Positions 7,816-16,265 of a stretch of 64,000 bases of DNA are shown piece after piece. Each line of letters starts with the position of its first letter. The stretch's first letter is position 1. The DNA comes from Microcella alkaliphila (lineage in GTDB: Bacteria; Actinomycetota; Actinomycetes; Actinomycetales; Microbacteriaceae), in assembly GCF_004216855.1 (NCBI RefSeq), contig NZ_SGXT01000016.1, positions 180,005-244,004 on the forward strand, written 5' to 3'. Under the pieces are notes generated by a model. It was given only the letters and a program-made list of their open reading frames with translations. It had not been told where the DNA came from and made no database searches. The translations under genes were made by a program, and so were the position numbers.

Positions 7816-8289
7816 ATGTCTGATTGGTTGATGTTTGCGCTCCAGGCGGGTCTGCTGGTGGTCACGGGCGTCGCGGCTTGGGCCGCGTGGTCCCAGGCGG
7901 CCTCGGCGAAGCGGTCTCGCGAGAATGCAGACGCAGCTGCCCTGCGGGCGGACGAGTTCCAGCAGCGCGCTGTCTCCGCCGCCGAGAGGCAGGCGGAAGC
8001 GCTAGAACGACAGTTGGACCGCCCCGCTTGGGGCATTGCTTCCGCGAGCGAGAGCGCTTGGCATGTCATAAACGAAAGCGGGCGGGATCTGCAGGGCGTG
8101 ACCGTTGAGGCCGAGCAGAAAAACGCGATCCAGATCGTGAGCAAGAAGTTGCCAGCCACGGTGCGGTTCGGAGAAACCATCGTCGTGATCTGGAGCAAGA
8201 GCTTTTCCTCCCCTTCGACAATGCCGATCACTGTGCGTTGGGAAAGTGAGACGGGAGGACCGAGGGAGCAACACGCGACTTTGGCGTGA
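7816..8289 (+). CDS. Putative moron: N-terminally membrane-anchored protein
   Basis: 157 residues. One membrane segment at about 4-26 (WLMFALQAGLLVVTGVAAWAAW), then a coiled-coil stretch rich in Ala, Glu and Gln (about 30-72), then a beta-rich domain with HVINESGRDLQGVTVEAE, resembling membrane-tethered proteins that present a small beta-sandwich to the cytoplasm or outside. It is on the opposite strand to the phage operons and has its own leaderless promoter, so it is probably expressed from the prophage. Superinfection exclusion is a plausible role but is inference only. Confidence 0.7.
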   Translation: MSDWLMFALQAGLLVVTGVAAWAAWSQAASAKRSRENADAAALRADEFQQRAVSAAERQAEALERQLDRPAWGIASASESAWHVINESGRDLQGVTVEAEQKNAIQIVSKKLPATVRFGETIVVIWSKSFSSPSTMPITVRWESETGGPREQHATLA

Positions 8290-8325
8290 ACCACTTCAGC
8301 GCAACGGGCGGCGGGCGTCGTTGAG

Positions 8326-8337
8326 TACGGTTCCGAG
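8326..8337 (+). promoter_or_regulatory. Leaderless-type -10 element of the second moron
   Basis: TACGGT at 8326-8331 then six bases and the ATG, the same spacing as the promoter 520 bases upstream. Confidence 0.45.
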
Positions 8338-8673
8338 ATGGCTTGGTGGACCGAGGTTGTGTACGAGTTCGGCTTGACCGGCCCTGTTGCAGGGTCCTTC
8401 GCTGATCGCTTGTCCGGATTATCGATGAAGGGGCGTGACCTCGATTGGTCGTTGACGCCGAAATCCGCGTTCGTGAAGTTGGTGCCGGATTCATCTCCGG
8501 GGCTCATCGTGAAGGTTTGGGGCAGCGCGCGAGCGGCTTTAGATGAGACCGAGTTCGAGATGATGCATGGCTGGCGGGAGGACATGGCGTATCGAGCGGC
8601 AACGCGCGAGGGTGTCGATCTCGAAGGCAGGAGCACGTTTACGTTGGGCCGTTGCGAGGAGGGCACGATCTAG
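8338..8673 (+). CDS. Putative moron of unknown function
   Basis: 111 residues, soluble, starting MAWWTEVVYEFGLTGPVAG and containing DLDWSLTPKSAFVKLVPDSSPG. No family recognised. Its TAG stop overlaps the TAG stop of the helicase gene on the other strand within a CTAG palindrome. Composition is less GC-rich than the surrounding phage genes. It may act with the membrane-anchored gene upstream, which has the same strand and promoter type. Confidence 0.65.
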   Translation: MAWWTEVVYEFGLTGPVAGSFADRLSGLSMKGRDLDWSLTPKSAFVKLVPDSSPGLIVKVWGSARAALDETEFEMMHGWREDMAYRAATREGVDLEGRSTFTLGRCEEGTI

Positions 8674-10418
8674 GCCACCGCCTTCCGTGGGGCGGTGCCG
8701 AGGATGGTTTCGGCGAGACGTCGTGCGCGACCGGTGTCGATGGTGGCGTTGCCGAGCAGCTTCCCGTCGGGTGAGACGATCGGCTCGGCCTGCTGCCGCT
8801 TCACCTGCAGCACCTCGAGGAGTGCCGGGTCGGAGCCTTCTGTGGAGTGGAGGAAGTAGGCGACGGGCGGGTCGTCGCCCATGCCGTCGCGGCGGAGCCG
8901 GCCGATTGCTTGCTCGTGCACTTGGGGTGACCAGTCGAGTTCGCCGAACACGGCGACGCGGCAGACTTTCTGGAGGCCGTCGACGCCGGCGCCGGAGCGG
9001 AGCGACATGATGAGGATGCGGCACTGGTCGTCGCGCTCCTGGGTGAGTTCCTCTGTGAACGCGTCGATAGCGGCCTGCTTCTGCTTCGGCGATTCTGTGC
9101 CGGTGTAGAGGCGGGGGTTGAAGTCGGCGAGGCGGTCGAGCCAGATCTCGTAGACGTCTCGGTGCCAGCCGAACAGGACGACGCGCTCTTCCGAATCGAG
9201 GAGCATGCGAACGACGTCAGCGACGTGCGGGGCCTTATCAACGCCGGTGGCGCGGCGCAACTGCCAGTCGATCTCCCCGCCGGCCTGCCACTTCTCCTGG
9301 TTCGAGGTTGTGTCGGACAAGATCCGCTCGGCGAGAGCTCGGACGGACTCGGCGACATCAGCGAGTGCCTTGTGGTCGGAGTCGACGACCATGGGGACCT
9401 TGACGGTCTTCGGGAGCTCGCGGCCGACGTCTTTGCGGGTGCGGCCGAGCATGAGGCCTTGTTCGCGGAGGTGTGCGCCGAGCGCTGCGGGATCGCCGAC
9501 GACAGCGTTCTGAGAGACGTAGGTGGACACCCACTCGCGGTTGAACTCTTCACGGGTGCCGAGGACGTCGGGGGCGAGGATGTCGTACAGGTTCCAGATC
9601 TCGCCGCCGTAGTTGTGCACGGGGGTGGCGGTGAGGCCGAGGACGTAGTCGGCGGTCTGTGTGATGCGTGCGGCGGCGGAGCCTTTGACGGTGACGGTGC
9701 CGCGGCGGAGGTCCTGCACCTCGTCGAAGATGACCGTGCGGATCCGGCCGGCGAGGTGGTACGCCCACCCTTCGAGCTTCGAGTACGGGACGATGAGCAC
9801 GTCGGGGAGGTCCTCGACGGCGTATTTCGGCGGGAATGCGGTCTTCTTCGCGACGTCGTAGGTGAACGTCGGGAAGGCCTCTTCGAGCTCCGTCACCCAG
9901 CGCGGCGGAAGATGCGTCGGCGGGACAACGAGCGCGGGGCGCGCGTCGGCGTGGTTGACGGCGAGCAGTCCGGTGAACGTCTTCCCCAGGCCGACCTCGT
10001 CGGTGAGGATGAGGCGCCGCGTGGCGCGCAGCAGCTGCACGGCGGCGAGCTGGTACTCGCGCGGTGTCTTCGCCGGTTCGTGCTCAAGCTGCAGCGCCAC
10101 CGGGCCGCCAGCACGGAGCTGCTCGACCGCCTCACGAGCTCGAGCATGCGCGGCCGCGCCCTCGGCGAGCGCCGTGGCGTCTTCGGGTCGTTCGGGGGTG
10201 AGGGGGTAGCGGTCCATGAACCAGGTGAGGTCTGTGCAGACCTCGGGTGTGTGGGTCATGGTGACTTGCTCGGTGCGGGTGTGTCCGATGCGGCCGAAGA
10301 TGCGGCGGGCGCGCATGCGGACGTCGGGTTCGAGGGTGAGGTACCAGGTGGGCCGGCCGGGGGTCATGGCGGTCGGTTCGGTGTGGCCGAGGGTGTAGGT
10401 GCCGTAGGTGCGGGTCAT
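8670..10418 (-). CDS. SNF2-type DEAD/DEAH helicase
   Basis: 582 residues. An N-terminal phage-specific region (1-105) precedes the helicase core. Motif I is DEVGLGKTFTGLL (about 140), motif II is FDEVQDLRRG (DEVQ in place of DEAH or DEAQ, about 230), motif III is LGLTATP (about 260), and the C-terminal RecA domain shows VVLFGWHRDVYEIW, LIMSLRSGAGVDGLQ and QAIGRLRRDG (motif VI). Such helicases are common in actinophage replication regions and probably remodel DNA at forks or recombination intermediates. ATGA overlap with the upstream nuclease suggests joint function. Confidence 0.9.
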   Translation of the reverse strand: MTRTYGTYTLGHTEPTAMTPGRPTWYLTLEPDVRMRARRIFGRIGHTRTEQVTMTHTPEVCTDLTWFMDRYPLTPERPEDATALAEGAAAHARAREAVEQLRAGGPVALQLEHEPAKTPREYQLAAVQLLRATRRLILTDEVGLGKTFTGLLAVNHADARPALVVPPTHLPPRWVTELEEAFPTFTYDVAKKTAFPPKYAVEDLPDVLIVPYSKLEGWAYHLAGRIRTVIFDEVQDLRRGTVTVKGSAAARITQTADYVLGLTATPVHNYGGEIWNLYDILAPDVLGTREEFNREWVSTYVSQNAVVGDPAALGAHLREQGLMLGRTRKDVGRELPKTVKVPMVVDSDHKALADVAESVRALAERILSDTTSNQEKWQAGGEIDWQLRRATGVDKAPHVADVVRMLLDSEERVVLFGWHRDVYEIWLDRLADFNPRLYTGTESPKQKQAAIDAFTEELTQERDDQCRILIMSLRSGAGVDGLQKVCRVAVFGELDWSPQVHEQAIGRLRRDGMGDDPPVAYFLHSTEGSDPALLEVLQVKRQQAEPIVSPDGKLLGNATIDTGRARRLAETILGTAPRKAVA

Positions 10419-10798
10419 AGGCCGGCCACGATGAGTGAGTGCACGGCGACGGGGACGTCGTTGATGGTGTGTGGGAGGCGGGAGTGGCGTGCGCGGGTGG
10501 TGACGAGGATGAGGGCGTCGATCGCGGGTGAGGCGGCGTAGCGGGTCAGCTGTCGCTGCACCTGGGAGAGGTTGCCGTTGATCTTCACTTCGATGCCGAA
10601 GCGCAGCACGGGGAGGTAAATGTCGATGCGGTCGGCGCCGCTGAGTTCGACTTCCCTTTGGACGGTGTAGCCGCGGTTGGTGAGGTGGTCGGCGATCGCG
10701 CGCTGTAGGTCGGCCTCGTTCGTGTAGGTCGGGCGCAGCGTGGCGAGGTCGCCGCGGAAGATTGACACGGCGAGGCCGGTGGCGGCGGAGGCGGTCAT
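10415..10798 (-). CDS. PD-(D/E)XK-type nuclease-like protein
   Basis: 127 residues. An N-terminal helix with NEADLQRAIADHLTNRG is followed by the catalytic core DRIDIYLPVLRFGIEVKI, matching D-(x)n-E-x-K of the PD-(D/E)XK superfamily, and then QVQRQLTRYAASPAIDALILVTT. Likely a structure-specific or recombination nuclease. Coupled by ATGA overlaps to the helicase downstream and the ParB-like gene upstream, so the three probably act together. Confidence 0.8.
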   Translation of the reverse strand: MTASAATGLAVSIFRGDLATLRPTYTNEADLQRAIADHLTNRGYTVQREVELSGADRIDIYLPVLRFGIEVKINGNLSQVQRQLTRYAASPAIDALILVTTRARHSRLPHTINDVPVAVHSLIVAGL

Positions 10799-12150
10799 TT
10801 CTTCGCCTTCGCGTTCTTGGCGGTCTCTTCGACGTCGGAGAGGGTGTAGCCCCAGCCGGACAGCCAGGCGAGGTAGTTCGGGGTGAGTGAGTGGTCCCAG
10901 CCCTTCTTGGCGTACTCGTACTGGCCTTCAATCGCGGCGATCGCGTGCGCGAGGCACATGTGGGCGGCGCGGGTCGGGTTTTCCTTCAGCCACTTCACCC
11001 AGTCGGAGCGGATGTCGAGGAGCTGCTCGGTGGTGCTGCGGATGCGGTAGTCCTCCACTCCCCCGCGCGCCAGGAAGTGCGCGACGAAACCCTCCCAGGC
11101 GGCGGGCGGTTCCTTCTCGGCGAGGAGGTTCTTGACGAACTCGATGCGGACGACGGTCGCGGTCGACCAGGCCTTGTTGTTCTCCCGCGCCAGCTTGCGG
11201 CGGGCCTTCTCGTCCTCGTCGATTGCGCCGCCGGCGGCAGCTTTGGCGCGGCCGCGGATGAAGTGGCCGTTCGCTTTCCAGTCGGTGCAGACCGGGTTGA
11301 GAACCGCCTTGGTTGTGCGGTCGCCGTTCGACCAGTCGTAACCGACGGTGATCGCCACGGCGTGGCCCGGGCACGACTCGTGCGTCACCGGGTCGAAGCG
11401 CTTGTAGCCCGCGGCATCCTCGGAGGTCTCGGCGAGATCGTCGAGGTACTTCTCCGGCCCCTTGTGGTCCCAGCGAGAGAACGACTCGATGACGCGGGTG
11501 CCGGCCTTCAAGAGCTCGGCGAGCGCCGCGGCAATGACTTCGCGTTCTTCGCGTTCCTCACGTCGACGCTGGATGGTGTGGGCGAAGCGGCCGGGGTCCG
11601 TGGCGGCAAGGTCGGCGAGTTCTGTGGCGATGTCGGGGTCGTCGTCGAACTCGAGGATCTCGGCGGCGAGGTCGAGGGGGACGTTCTTCTCGATCGCGGC
11701 GGCCGCGTGGGTGGAGGCGGCGACCTTGAGGGCGGTCTCGACGCGAGCCTTTGGGGTTTTGGTCTTGCGGGCGATTTGGTCGGCGGAGACATTGAGGTCG
11801 AAGAGGGTTTGGAAGGCGGCGGTGCGGTCGGCGTCGGTGAGCTGCTCGCGGTGTTCGTTGACGACGAGTTGGCGGATGATGCGGCCGGCGTCGTCGGCGA
11901 GGGGGTCGATGACGACGGCGGGGATCGCGTCGAGTTTCGCGTCGGTGGCGGCGAGGGTGCGGCGTTGTCCGTCGATGAGGCGGTAGCCGTCGTCGGTCTT
12001 CTCGACGATCACCGGGACGACGACGCCGTCTTGCTTGACGGAGGCCCAGAAGCTGCGGTCGGGTTTCACGTGGCGGCGGATGTTGGCGTCGACGCGGATG
12101 TCGGCGGGGTTGAGGGTGACGACGGTGGGGGTGGCTGTCGTTGCGGGCAT
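10795..12150 (-). CDS. ParB-like (ParB N-terminal domain) protein
   Basis: 451 residues. Residues 10-110 form a ParB/Spo0J N-terminal domain (LNPADIRVDANIRRH, VPVIVEKTDDGYRLIDGQRRTLAA, VVNEHREQL). A helix-turn-helix region follows (FQTLFDLNVSADQIARKTKTPKARVETAL). The remaining 250 residues, with HESCPGHAVAITVGYDW and HMCLAHAIAAIEGQYEY, are phage-specific. ParB-type domains in phages act as CTP-dependent clamps, DNases or regulators; which applies here is unknown. No partner parA occurs in the prophage part seen. Confidence 0.85.
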   Translation of the reverse strand: MPATTATPTVVTLNPADIRVDANIRRHVKPDRSFWASVKQDGVVVPVIVEKTDDGYRLIDGQRRTLAATDAKLDAIPAVVIDPLADDAGRIIRQLVVNEHREQLTDADRTAAFQTLFDLNVSADQIARKTKTPKARVETALKVAASTHAAAAIEKNVPLDLAAEILEFDDDPDIATELADLAATDPGRFAHTIQRRREEREEREVIAAALAELLKAGTRVIESFSRWDHKGPEKYLDDLAETSEDAAGYKRFDPVTHESCPGHAVAITVGYDWSNGDRTTKAVLNPVCTDWKANGHFIRGRAKAAAGGAIDEDEKARRKLARENNKAWSTATVVRIEFVKNLLAEKEPPAAWEGFVAHFLARGGVEDYRIRSTTEQLLDIRSDWVKWLKENPTRAAHMCLAHAIAAIEGQYEYAKKGWDHSLTPNYLAWLSGWGYTLSDVEETAKNAKAKK

Positions 12151-12162
12151 GGGACGGGTTCC

Positions 12163-12447
12163 TTACTTCGTGTGGCGGGCGCGGGCGCCCTGGCGGGTGG
12201 CGAGGTGGTCGATGATGCGTCGGGTCGTGATCGGGTCGGTTTGCAGGGCGACCTTGAGGTAGCCCTGCTTCGGGTCGGTCAGAACGAGGAGGATCTGCGC
12301 GTAGCGGGTGCGGGAGACGTGCAGCTGAGCGCGGATCTCGCGGTCGTTCTTGATGCCGAGGCGCGGGTGGGTGCGGGCGAAGTCGAGGATCTGCGCGACC
12401 GTCCACGACGGTTCATGCGCGGCAGGTGCCGGCTTCGGGTCACGCAT
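12163..12447 (-). CDS. DUF3263-like small phage protein
   Basis: 94 residues. WTVAQILDFARTHPRLGIKNDREIR and HVSRTRYAQILLVLTDPKQ form a predicted helix-turn-helix resembling DUF3263 proteins of actinobacteria and their phages. Probably DNA-binding. Sits between ParB-like and an 80-residue gene. Confidence 0.65.
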   Translation of the reverse strand: MRDPKPAPAAHEPSWTVAQILDFARTHPRLGIKNDREIRAQLHVSRTRYAQILLVLTDPKQGYLKVALQTDPITTRRIIDHLATRQGARARHTK

Positions 12448-12682
12448 GGCCGGTCCACGGGTCGAGGGCGGCGACGTCGTCGCACAGCTGCTGGATCACT
12501 GCATCGCCGAGCGGCGCCAGCGAGACGCGCGGACGGGCCGGCCGAGGGCGCTCGGCGGCCTCGAGGCGGGCAACAAGCTCCGGGAGCGTCTCGCGCGAGT
12601 GCGTCACCCGTTCCGCTTCGAGATTCCGCTCCCACCGGGCACGCTCGGCCAGGACCGCTGCGGCGAGCGCCGTCCCAGTCAT
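12440..12682 (-). CDS. Small phage protein of unknown function
   Basis: 80 residues, Arg/Glu/Ala-rich helical protein beginning MTGTALAAAVLAERARWERN. The repeated phage motif lies at its start codon. Ends overlapping the DUF3263-like start. Confidence 0.55.
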   Translation of the reverse strand: MTGTALAAAVLAERARWERNLEAERVTHSRETLPELVARLEAAERPRPARPRVSLAPLGDAVIQQLCDDVAALDPWTGHA

Positions 12683-13035
12683 GCTTGGCCTCGGAGTTGG
12701 GTTTCGATGCGGCCGGTGAAGTAGTCGATGGGTCGCCAGACGGCGGCGTCCTGGCCGGCGGCGGTGAGGTCGCGGATCCAGCCGTCTTGGGCGGGGCTGG
12801 TCTTGCCTCTCTGGGTCTTGAGCTCGCGCCAGAGGGTCAGCCGCAGGCGGGGGTGGACGAGGACGAGGTCGGGGAAGCCGGGTTGGCTGCGGCGGGAGTC
12901 GTGGGTGTGGTAGCAGCGCCAGCCGAGGGTGCCGGCGAGGCGGGTGACGACGTCCTGGAGTTGCTTCTCGGTCATCTGGTCGGCGCGGAGCTTGGCGTAC
13001 TCGGCGGCGTCGATCGATGCGGGCAGGGCGGTCAT
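12679..13035 (-). CDS. VRR-NUC domain nuclease
   Basis: 118 residues, nearly all domain. MTEKQLQDVVTRLAGTLGW, HTHDSRRSQPGFPDLVLVHPRLRLTLWRELKTQRGKTSPAQ matches the VRR-NUC family: PD at PGFPDLVL and E-x-K at RELKTQ. Phage VRR-NUC proteins are Holliday-junction or flap nucleases. Position between replication genes fits a role in resolving replication or recombination intermediates. Confidence 0.88.
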   Translation of the reverse strand: MTALPASIDAAEYAKLRADQMTEKQLQDVVTRLAGTLGWRCYHTHDSRRSQPGFPDLVLVHPRLRLTLWRELKTQRGKTSPAQDGWIRDLTAAGQDAAVWRPIDYFTGRIETQLRGQA

Positions 13036-13514
13036 CGACTGCTCCGGACGGGGGCGGCCATTTGCTGGCGGCGGTGGCGGAGGGCGCTGACGAGGGCGGG
13101 GAGGATGGCGGCTGCGGTGCGGACGCTGCCGGTGGTGCCCAGGGCGCGCATGATGAGCTCGGCGGCGTCTCCGAGGCGGGGGTTGCCGGATGCGTCGGCG
13201 ATGTAGAGCATGCCGGCGATGAGTCCGCCGCTTTCGGCGATGTTGAAGGCGCTGCTGACGGCGACGGCGTGGCCGTGGTCTTGGGACTCGGTGATCGAGT
13301 TCGTGAGGTTCGTGGAGTGCAGCTGGCGGATCAGCCAGCGGACGGTGTCGACTTGCTCGTCGGGGGTGCGGGCGTCGATGCCGGCTGCGAGCGCTTCGGA
13401 TGCGGTGAGCATCGTCGGGCAGACGTTGGAGTCGTGGTCGCACTGGCCGTCTGCGTGTTCGGCGACGATGTCGATGATCGCGTCCCAGATGGCTTGTTGG
13501 GGTGGGGTGGTCAT
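13032..13514 (-). CDS. Phage protein of unknown function
   Basis: 160 residues, soluble, mostly helical, beginning MTTPPQQAIWDAIIDIVAEH and containing DGQCDHDSNVCP with a possible metal site. No family recognised. ATGA overlaps on both sides. Confidence 0.65.
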   Translation of the reverse strand: MTTPPQQAIWDAIIDIVAEHADGQCDHDSNVCPTMLTASEALAAGIDARTPDEQVDTVRWLIRQLHSTNLTNSITESQDHGHAVAVSSAFNIAESGGLIAGMLYIADASGNPRLGDAAELIMRALGTTGSVRTAAAILPALVSALRHRRQQMAAPVRSSR

Positions 13515-14290
13515 GCTGCCTCCTCGGCGGTGTCGATGAGTTTTTGGAACTCGGGCCAGTCGTTCTGGATGGCGGTGACGACAAAGCCGGTGGGTGATCG
13601 GGGTGTGGTGGTGGCGCGGTCGAGAATCGTGGAGACGATGCGGGCGACGTCGGATGGGGATGCGATGCGGCCGCAGGCTTTGCCGATGGCGGCGGCGGTT
13701 TTGTCGTAGTCGACGCCGAGGCCGGCGACGGATGCGCGCATGCTCTGATCGGCGTCGGCATCATCCGTCCGTCCGTCGTTTTCCGCGCGTTCGGGTACTG
13801 GACGGACAGAAGAAGTCTTGTTAACAGGACTGTGGACTGAGGGTGTGCGTGACTGGGGCGTGACAGGGGGCGTGACTCCCGCCGTGACTTCGTGACGTGT
13901 CACGGTGTCTGTCACGGCGTGACCTTCTGCGTGACTGTCGGCGTGACCGGGAGTCTGGCGAGAGCGTTGTCGTTGCTTGCGGACGCGGGCTTGCTCACGA
14001 GCGGAATCGCGGCGTTTCTTTTCCCCGTCGGCGTCGAGGTTCCCGGGAATGTCCTCCCAGTCGTGGAAGCGGTAGCCGTCCTTGACTTTCACCCAGAGGC
14101 CGGCGGCGACGAGGCGTTCGCACTCCGCCTTGGTGCCCATGCTCAGGGCGACGTCGTCGCGGATGAGCCCGCCGGTGACGTACTTCTTGGACCATGCGCC
14201 CGCGCGCGCCCATAGGCCCATGGCAGCGTTGCCGGCCGCGAGCGCTTTGGGGTGGAAGGAGATCTCGTCGTCAACGAGGAAGTAGGTCAT
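13511..14290 (-). CDS. Replisome organizer-like / helix-turn-helix replication protein
   Basis: 259 residues. The N-terminus (FLVDDEISFHPKALAAGNAAMGLWARAGAWS, then GLIRDDVALSMGTKAECERLVAAGLW) is a winged-helix domain of the type found in phage replisome organizers. A basic Arg/Gln region (about 93-110) and a long polar linker follow. The C-terminal 75 residues are helical (KACGRIASPSDVARIVSTILDRA), as in DnaD-like or helicase-loader proteins. Probably directs phage origin melting or helicase loading; this is inference from domain layout. Confidence 0.7.
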   Translation of the reverse strand: MTYFLVDDEISFHPKALAAGNAAMGLWARAGAWSKKYVTGGLIRDDVALSMGTKAECERLVAAGLWVKVKDGYRFHDWEDIPGNLDADGEKKRRDSAREQARVRKQRQRSRQTPGHADSHAEGHAVTDTVTRHEVTAGVTPPVTPQSRTPSVHSPVNKTSSVRPVPERAENDGRTDDADADQSMRASVAGLGVDYDKTAAAIGKACGRIASPSDVARIVSTILDRATTTPRSPTGFVVTAIQNDWPEFQKLIDTAEEAA

Positions 14291-14922
14291 GCGGTGGCCT
14301 CCGTGGCCGTCCTACGGCGCGTGCTCGGGGTGTGCTGGGGTCGTTCGTCGCGGTCGATGTCGCGCCAGTCGAAAGGGCCAGCCCAGCCCTGCTGAATCGC
14401 GAAGCCGCGGGACATGGCCGTGATGCGGTCGCCGTCGGCGCGGGTCTTCGCCATCGGCTCAGGCAGGGATGTGCGCATTGTGTGGAAGGCCTGGTCGATG
14501 CGGGTGTGGGTGACCTTCGCGACGTCGTCGACCTGGCCGAGCGCGAGCCACCAGGCGGCATCGACGCCGACCTGAGAGCGGCGGGCGATCTGCACCGGTG
14601 AGTGGCCGGCACGCATGAGGGCCTGGATGCGGCGTGTGGCGCCCAGAGCGGGCAGACGCTGTTCCCGCTCAGCCTGCGTGAGCACGGCGGGCTCTGCCGC
14701 GTCAGAGGCCGCTCCGGTGGCGTTCGCCTTCTTGCGGGCGGCGAGAGCCTTGTTGTACGCGCTGGCGGCGGCACGGCAGACGTCGTGGCGGCACCCGCGC
14801 GAGTAGTGGGTGCGTTTCTGCGTCTCGGTCATCGCGTCGTGATCGCCCGGCAGTGCGACCTGTGGGTTCGTCGGCGGGCGACCCATGCGGCGGGCCGGCT
14901 TCTGGAACGTCTCGAACGGCAT
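14287..14922 (-). CDS. DNA-binding-like phage protein with Cys motif
   Basis: 211 residues. HYSRGCRHDVCRAAASAYNKALAARKK resembles the basic Cys motif of the terminase small subunit in this same phage. RRIQALMRAGHSPVQIARRSQVGVDAAW is a helix-turn-helix. Probably a transcription or replication regulator. Start chosen at the ATG overlapping the upstream stop. Confidence 0.65.
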   Translation of the reverse strand: MPFETFQKPARRMGRPPTNPQVALPGDHDAMTETQKRTHYSRGCRHDVCRAAASAYNKALAARKKANATGAASDAAEPAVLTQAEREQRLPALGATRRIQALMRAGHSPVQIARRSQVGVDAAWWLALGQVDDVAKVTHTRIDQAFHTMRTSLPEPMAKTRADGDRITAMSRGFAIQQGWAGPFDWRDIDRDERPQHTPSTRRRTATEATA

Positions 14923-15188
14923 CAGCTGCTCGCCTTCGATCGGTCCGCGATCGCGCGCGGGAGGGCACTGTCCAGGGCGATGGTGAGGTCCTCGAGGAGC
15001 GGTCGGCAGCGGTTGCAGATCACGACGAAGGCTGCGTCGGGGTCGTTGCGGACGATCCAGCCGAGGCGGGAGAAGTACTCGACCATGGAGGGCGACTCGG
15101 TGCCAGCGACGTGCTGGACGGTGTTCGTGCAGAAGTCGCACGTGAGCGTCGTCGACGTCGCCTGGGTGAGGGGCTCGACGTGGATCAC
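14922..15188 (-). CDS. Small zinc-ribbon-like phage protein
   Basis: 88 residues with LTCDFCTNTVQHV near the N-terminus and VVICNRCRPLL near residue 57, two Cys pairs about 40 residues apart. Function unknown. Overlaps its neighbours by four bases or fewer. Confidence 0.65.
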   Translation of the reverse strand: MIHVEPLTQATSTTLTCDFCTNTVQHVAGTESPSMVEYFSRLGWIVRNDPDAAFVVICNRCRPLLEDLTIALDSALPRAIADRSKASS

Positions 15189-15382
15189 AGGCTGGCCTCC
15201 ATCGACTGCAGCTGCTGGTCGACGGTGATGTCGTGGAGGATCGCGAGGGCCTCGCTGCCGGGCATGGCGTGGCCGTCCTGGCGGGTGCCGTCGATGGTCG
15301 TGCCGATCGGTGTGCGGGTGAGGGTGAAGGTGGCGCCGGCCGTTTGGTCGACGACGACGATCGTGTAGCGGTCGCGGGTCAT
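15185..15382 (-). CDS. Small phage protein of unknown function
   Basis: 65 residues, beta-rich start MTRDRYTIVVVDQTAGATFT and a helical C-terminus. No domain recognised. Coupled by overlap to the antirepressor gene upstream. Confidence 0.6.
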   Translation of the reverse strand: MTRDRYTIVVVDQTAGATFTLTRTPIGTTIDGTRQDGHAMPGSEALAILHDITVDQQLQSMEASL

Positions 15383-16020
15383 GCTGTCGGCTCGATCAGT
15401 TGCGGGTGGTGGTCGTCGACGTGGAGCGCGGCGATGCCGCCGAGGCGGCGGTGGAGCTCTTCGAGGCCGGCGCGGGTGACGCGGACCTGCGGGTAGGCGA
15501 TGCGGTCGGTGCGGCCGCGAGTTTGGTCGCGGGCGAGCCAGCCGGCGTTAGTGGCGCGGTCGGTGGGGATCCAGGCGCCGGTGATGGGTTCCCGCATGGT
15601 CCAGCCGTAGTCGCGGAGCAGGTCGCGGAAGAGTTCGTCGCGGCTGACGCGGATGACGGGGTCGCGGGAGAGGATGTCGGCCGCTTCGCTGATGGAGTGG
15701 TGGCCGTCGTCGACGGGGCCGCGGCCAAAGGGTGTGCGGGTGACGATCGCGTAGAAGACGCCGTCGACGAGCTCTTGGCGGATCTCGTCGAACCAGACAA
15801 GGAACTCGAGTCGCTGCTCGTTCGGGAATCTGTTGACAAGGGCGACGACCTCGGCGACGGTGAGGAGGTCGCGGTTGTCGTCGATGAGCTCGAGCGCGGT
15901 ATAGATGTCGGGGCCGACGAAGCGGGGCTCGCTGTCGCCGTCGGTGAGGACGGCGCGGATGTCGATGCCGTGCCCGGTCCAGCGGAACGGGACGACCACG
16001 GTGCGTGGCTCGTCGCTCAT
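15379..16020 (-). CDS. Phage antirepressor-like protein (KilA-C/ANT domain)
   Basis: 213 residues. The C-terminal 110 residues (HSISEAADILSRDPVIRVSRDELFRDLLRDYGWTMRE, TNAGWLARDQ, YPQVRVTRAGLEELHRRLGG) match the ANT/KilA-C domain. The N-terminal domain is not a clear BRO-N and may bind another partner. Phage antirepressors inactivate the repressor and switch to lytic growth. Its place a few genes downstream of the excisionase-like gene fits a control role. Confidence 0.8.
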   Translation of the reverse strand: MSDEPRTVVVPFRWTGHGIDIRAVLTDGDSEPRFVGPDIYTALELIDDNRDLLTVAEVVALVNRFPNEQRLEFLVWFDEIRQELVDGVFYAIVTRTPFGRGPVDDGHHSISEAADILSRDPVIRVSRDELFRDLLRDYGWTMREPITGAWIPTDRATNAGWLARDQTRGRTDRIAYPQVRVTRAGLEELHRRLGGIAALHVDDHHPQLIEPTA

Positions 16021-16259
16021 CGGACTGCGTGGCGCTCGAGGTGGCGGAGGGCGAGGATCGCGGAGCCAAGCCCGACGATACCGAGGAGGGCCGCGACGAT
16101 GACGAGGAAGATCACCCGCGTGTGCATGGCGGCCTGGACGAGGTAGTCGAGGATCGGCTGCAGACCGCCGACGTGGATCGCGACGACGACGGCGACGCCG
16201 GCGAGGAACGCTGCGATGTTGGCGGGGCGGATGCGGCGGAGTGTGGGGTGGCTGCGCAC
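16017..16259 (-). CDS. Small two-span membrane phage protein
   Basis: 80 residues with hydrophobic segments at about 12-30 (NIAAFLAGVAVVVAIHVGG) and 48-70 (VIFLVIVAALLGIVGLGSAILAL). Basic ends. Coupled by ATGA to the antirepressor gene. Role unknown; early phage membrane proteins often affect superinfection. Confidence 0.65.
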   Translation of the reverse strand: MRSHPTLRRIRPANIAAFLAGVAVVVAIHVGGLQPILDYLVQAAMHTRVIFLVIVAALLGIVGLGSAILALRHLERHAVR

Positions 16260-16265
16260 GGTGGG

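Noticed and set aside
9162..10541. Long plus-strand open frame opposite the helicase gene
   Set aside because: Mirror frame caused by GC-rich third positions; low-complexity Gly/Val/Asp/Glu translation, no motifs, while the minus strand encodes a clear helicase.
10891..13206. Very long plus-strand open frame (771 codons) opposite the ParB-like gene
   Set aside because: Same GC-skew artefact; repetitive Gly/Val/Asp composition and no ribosome site.
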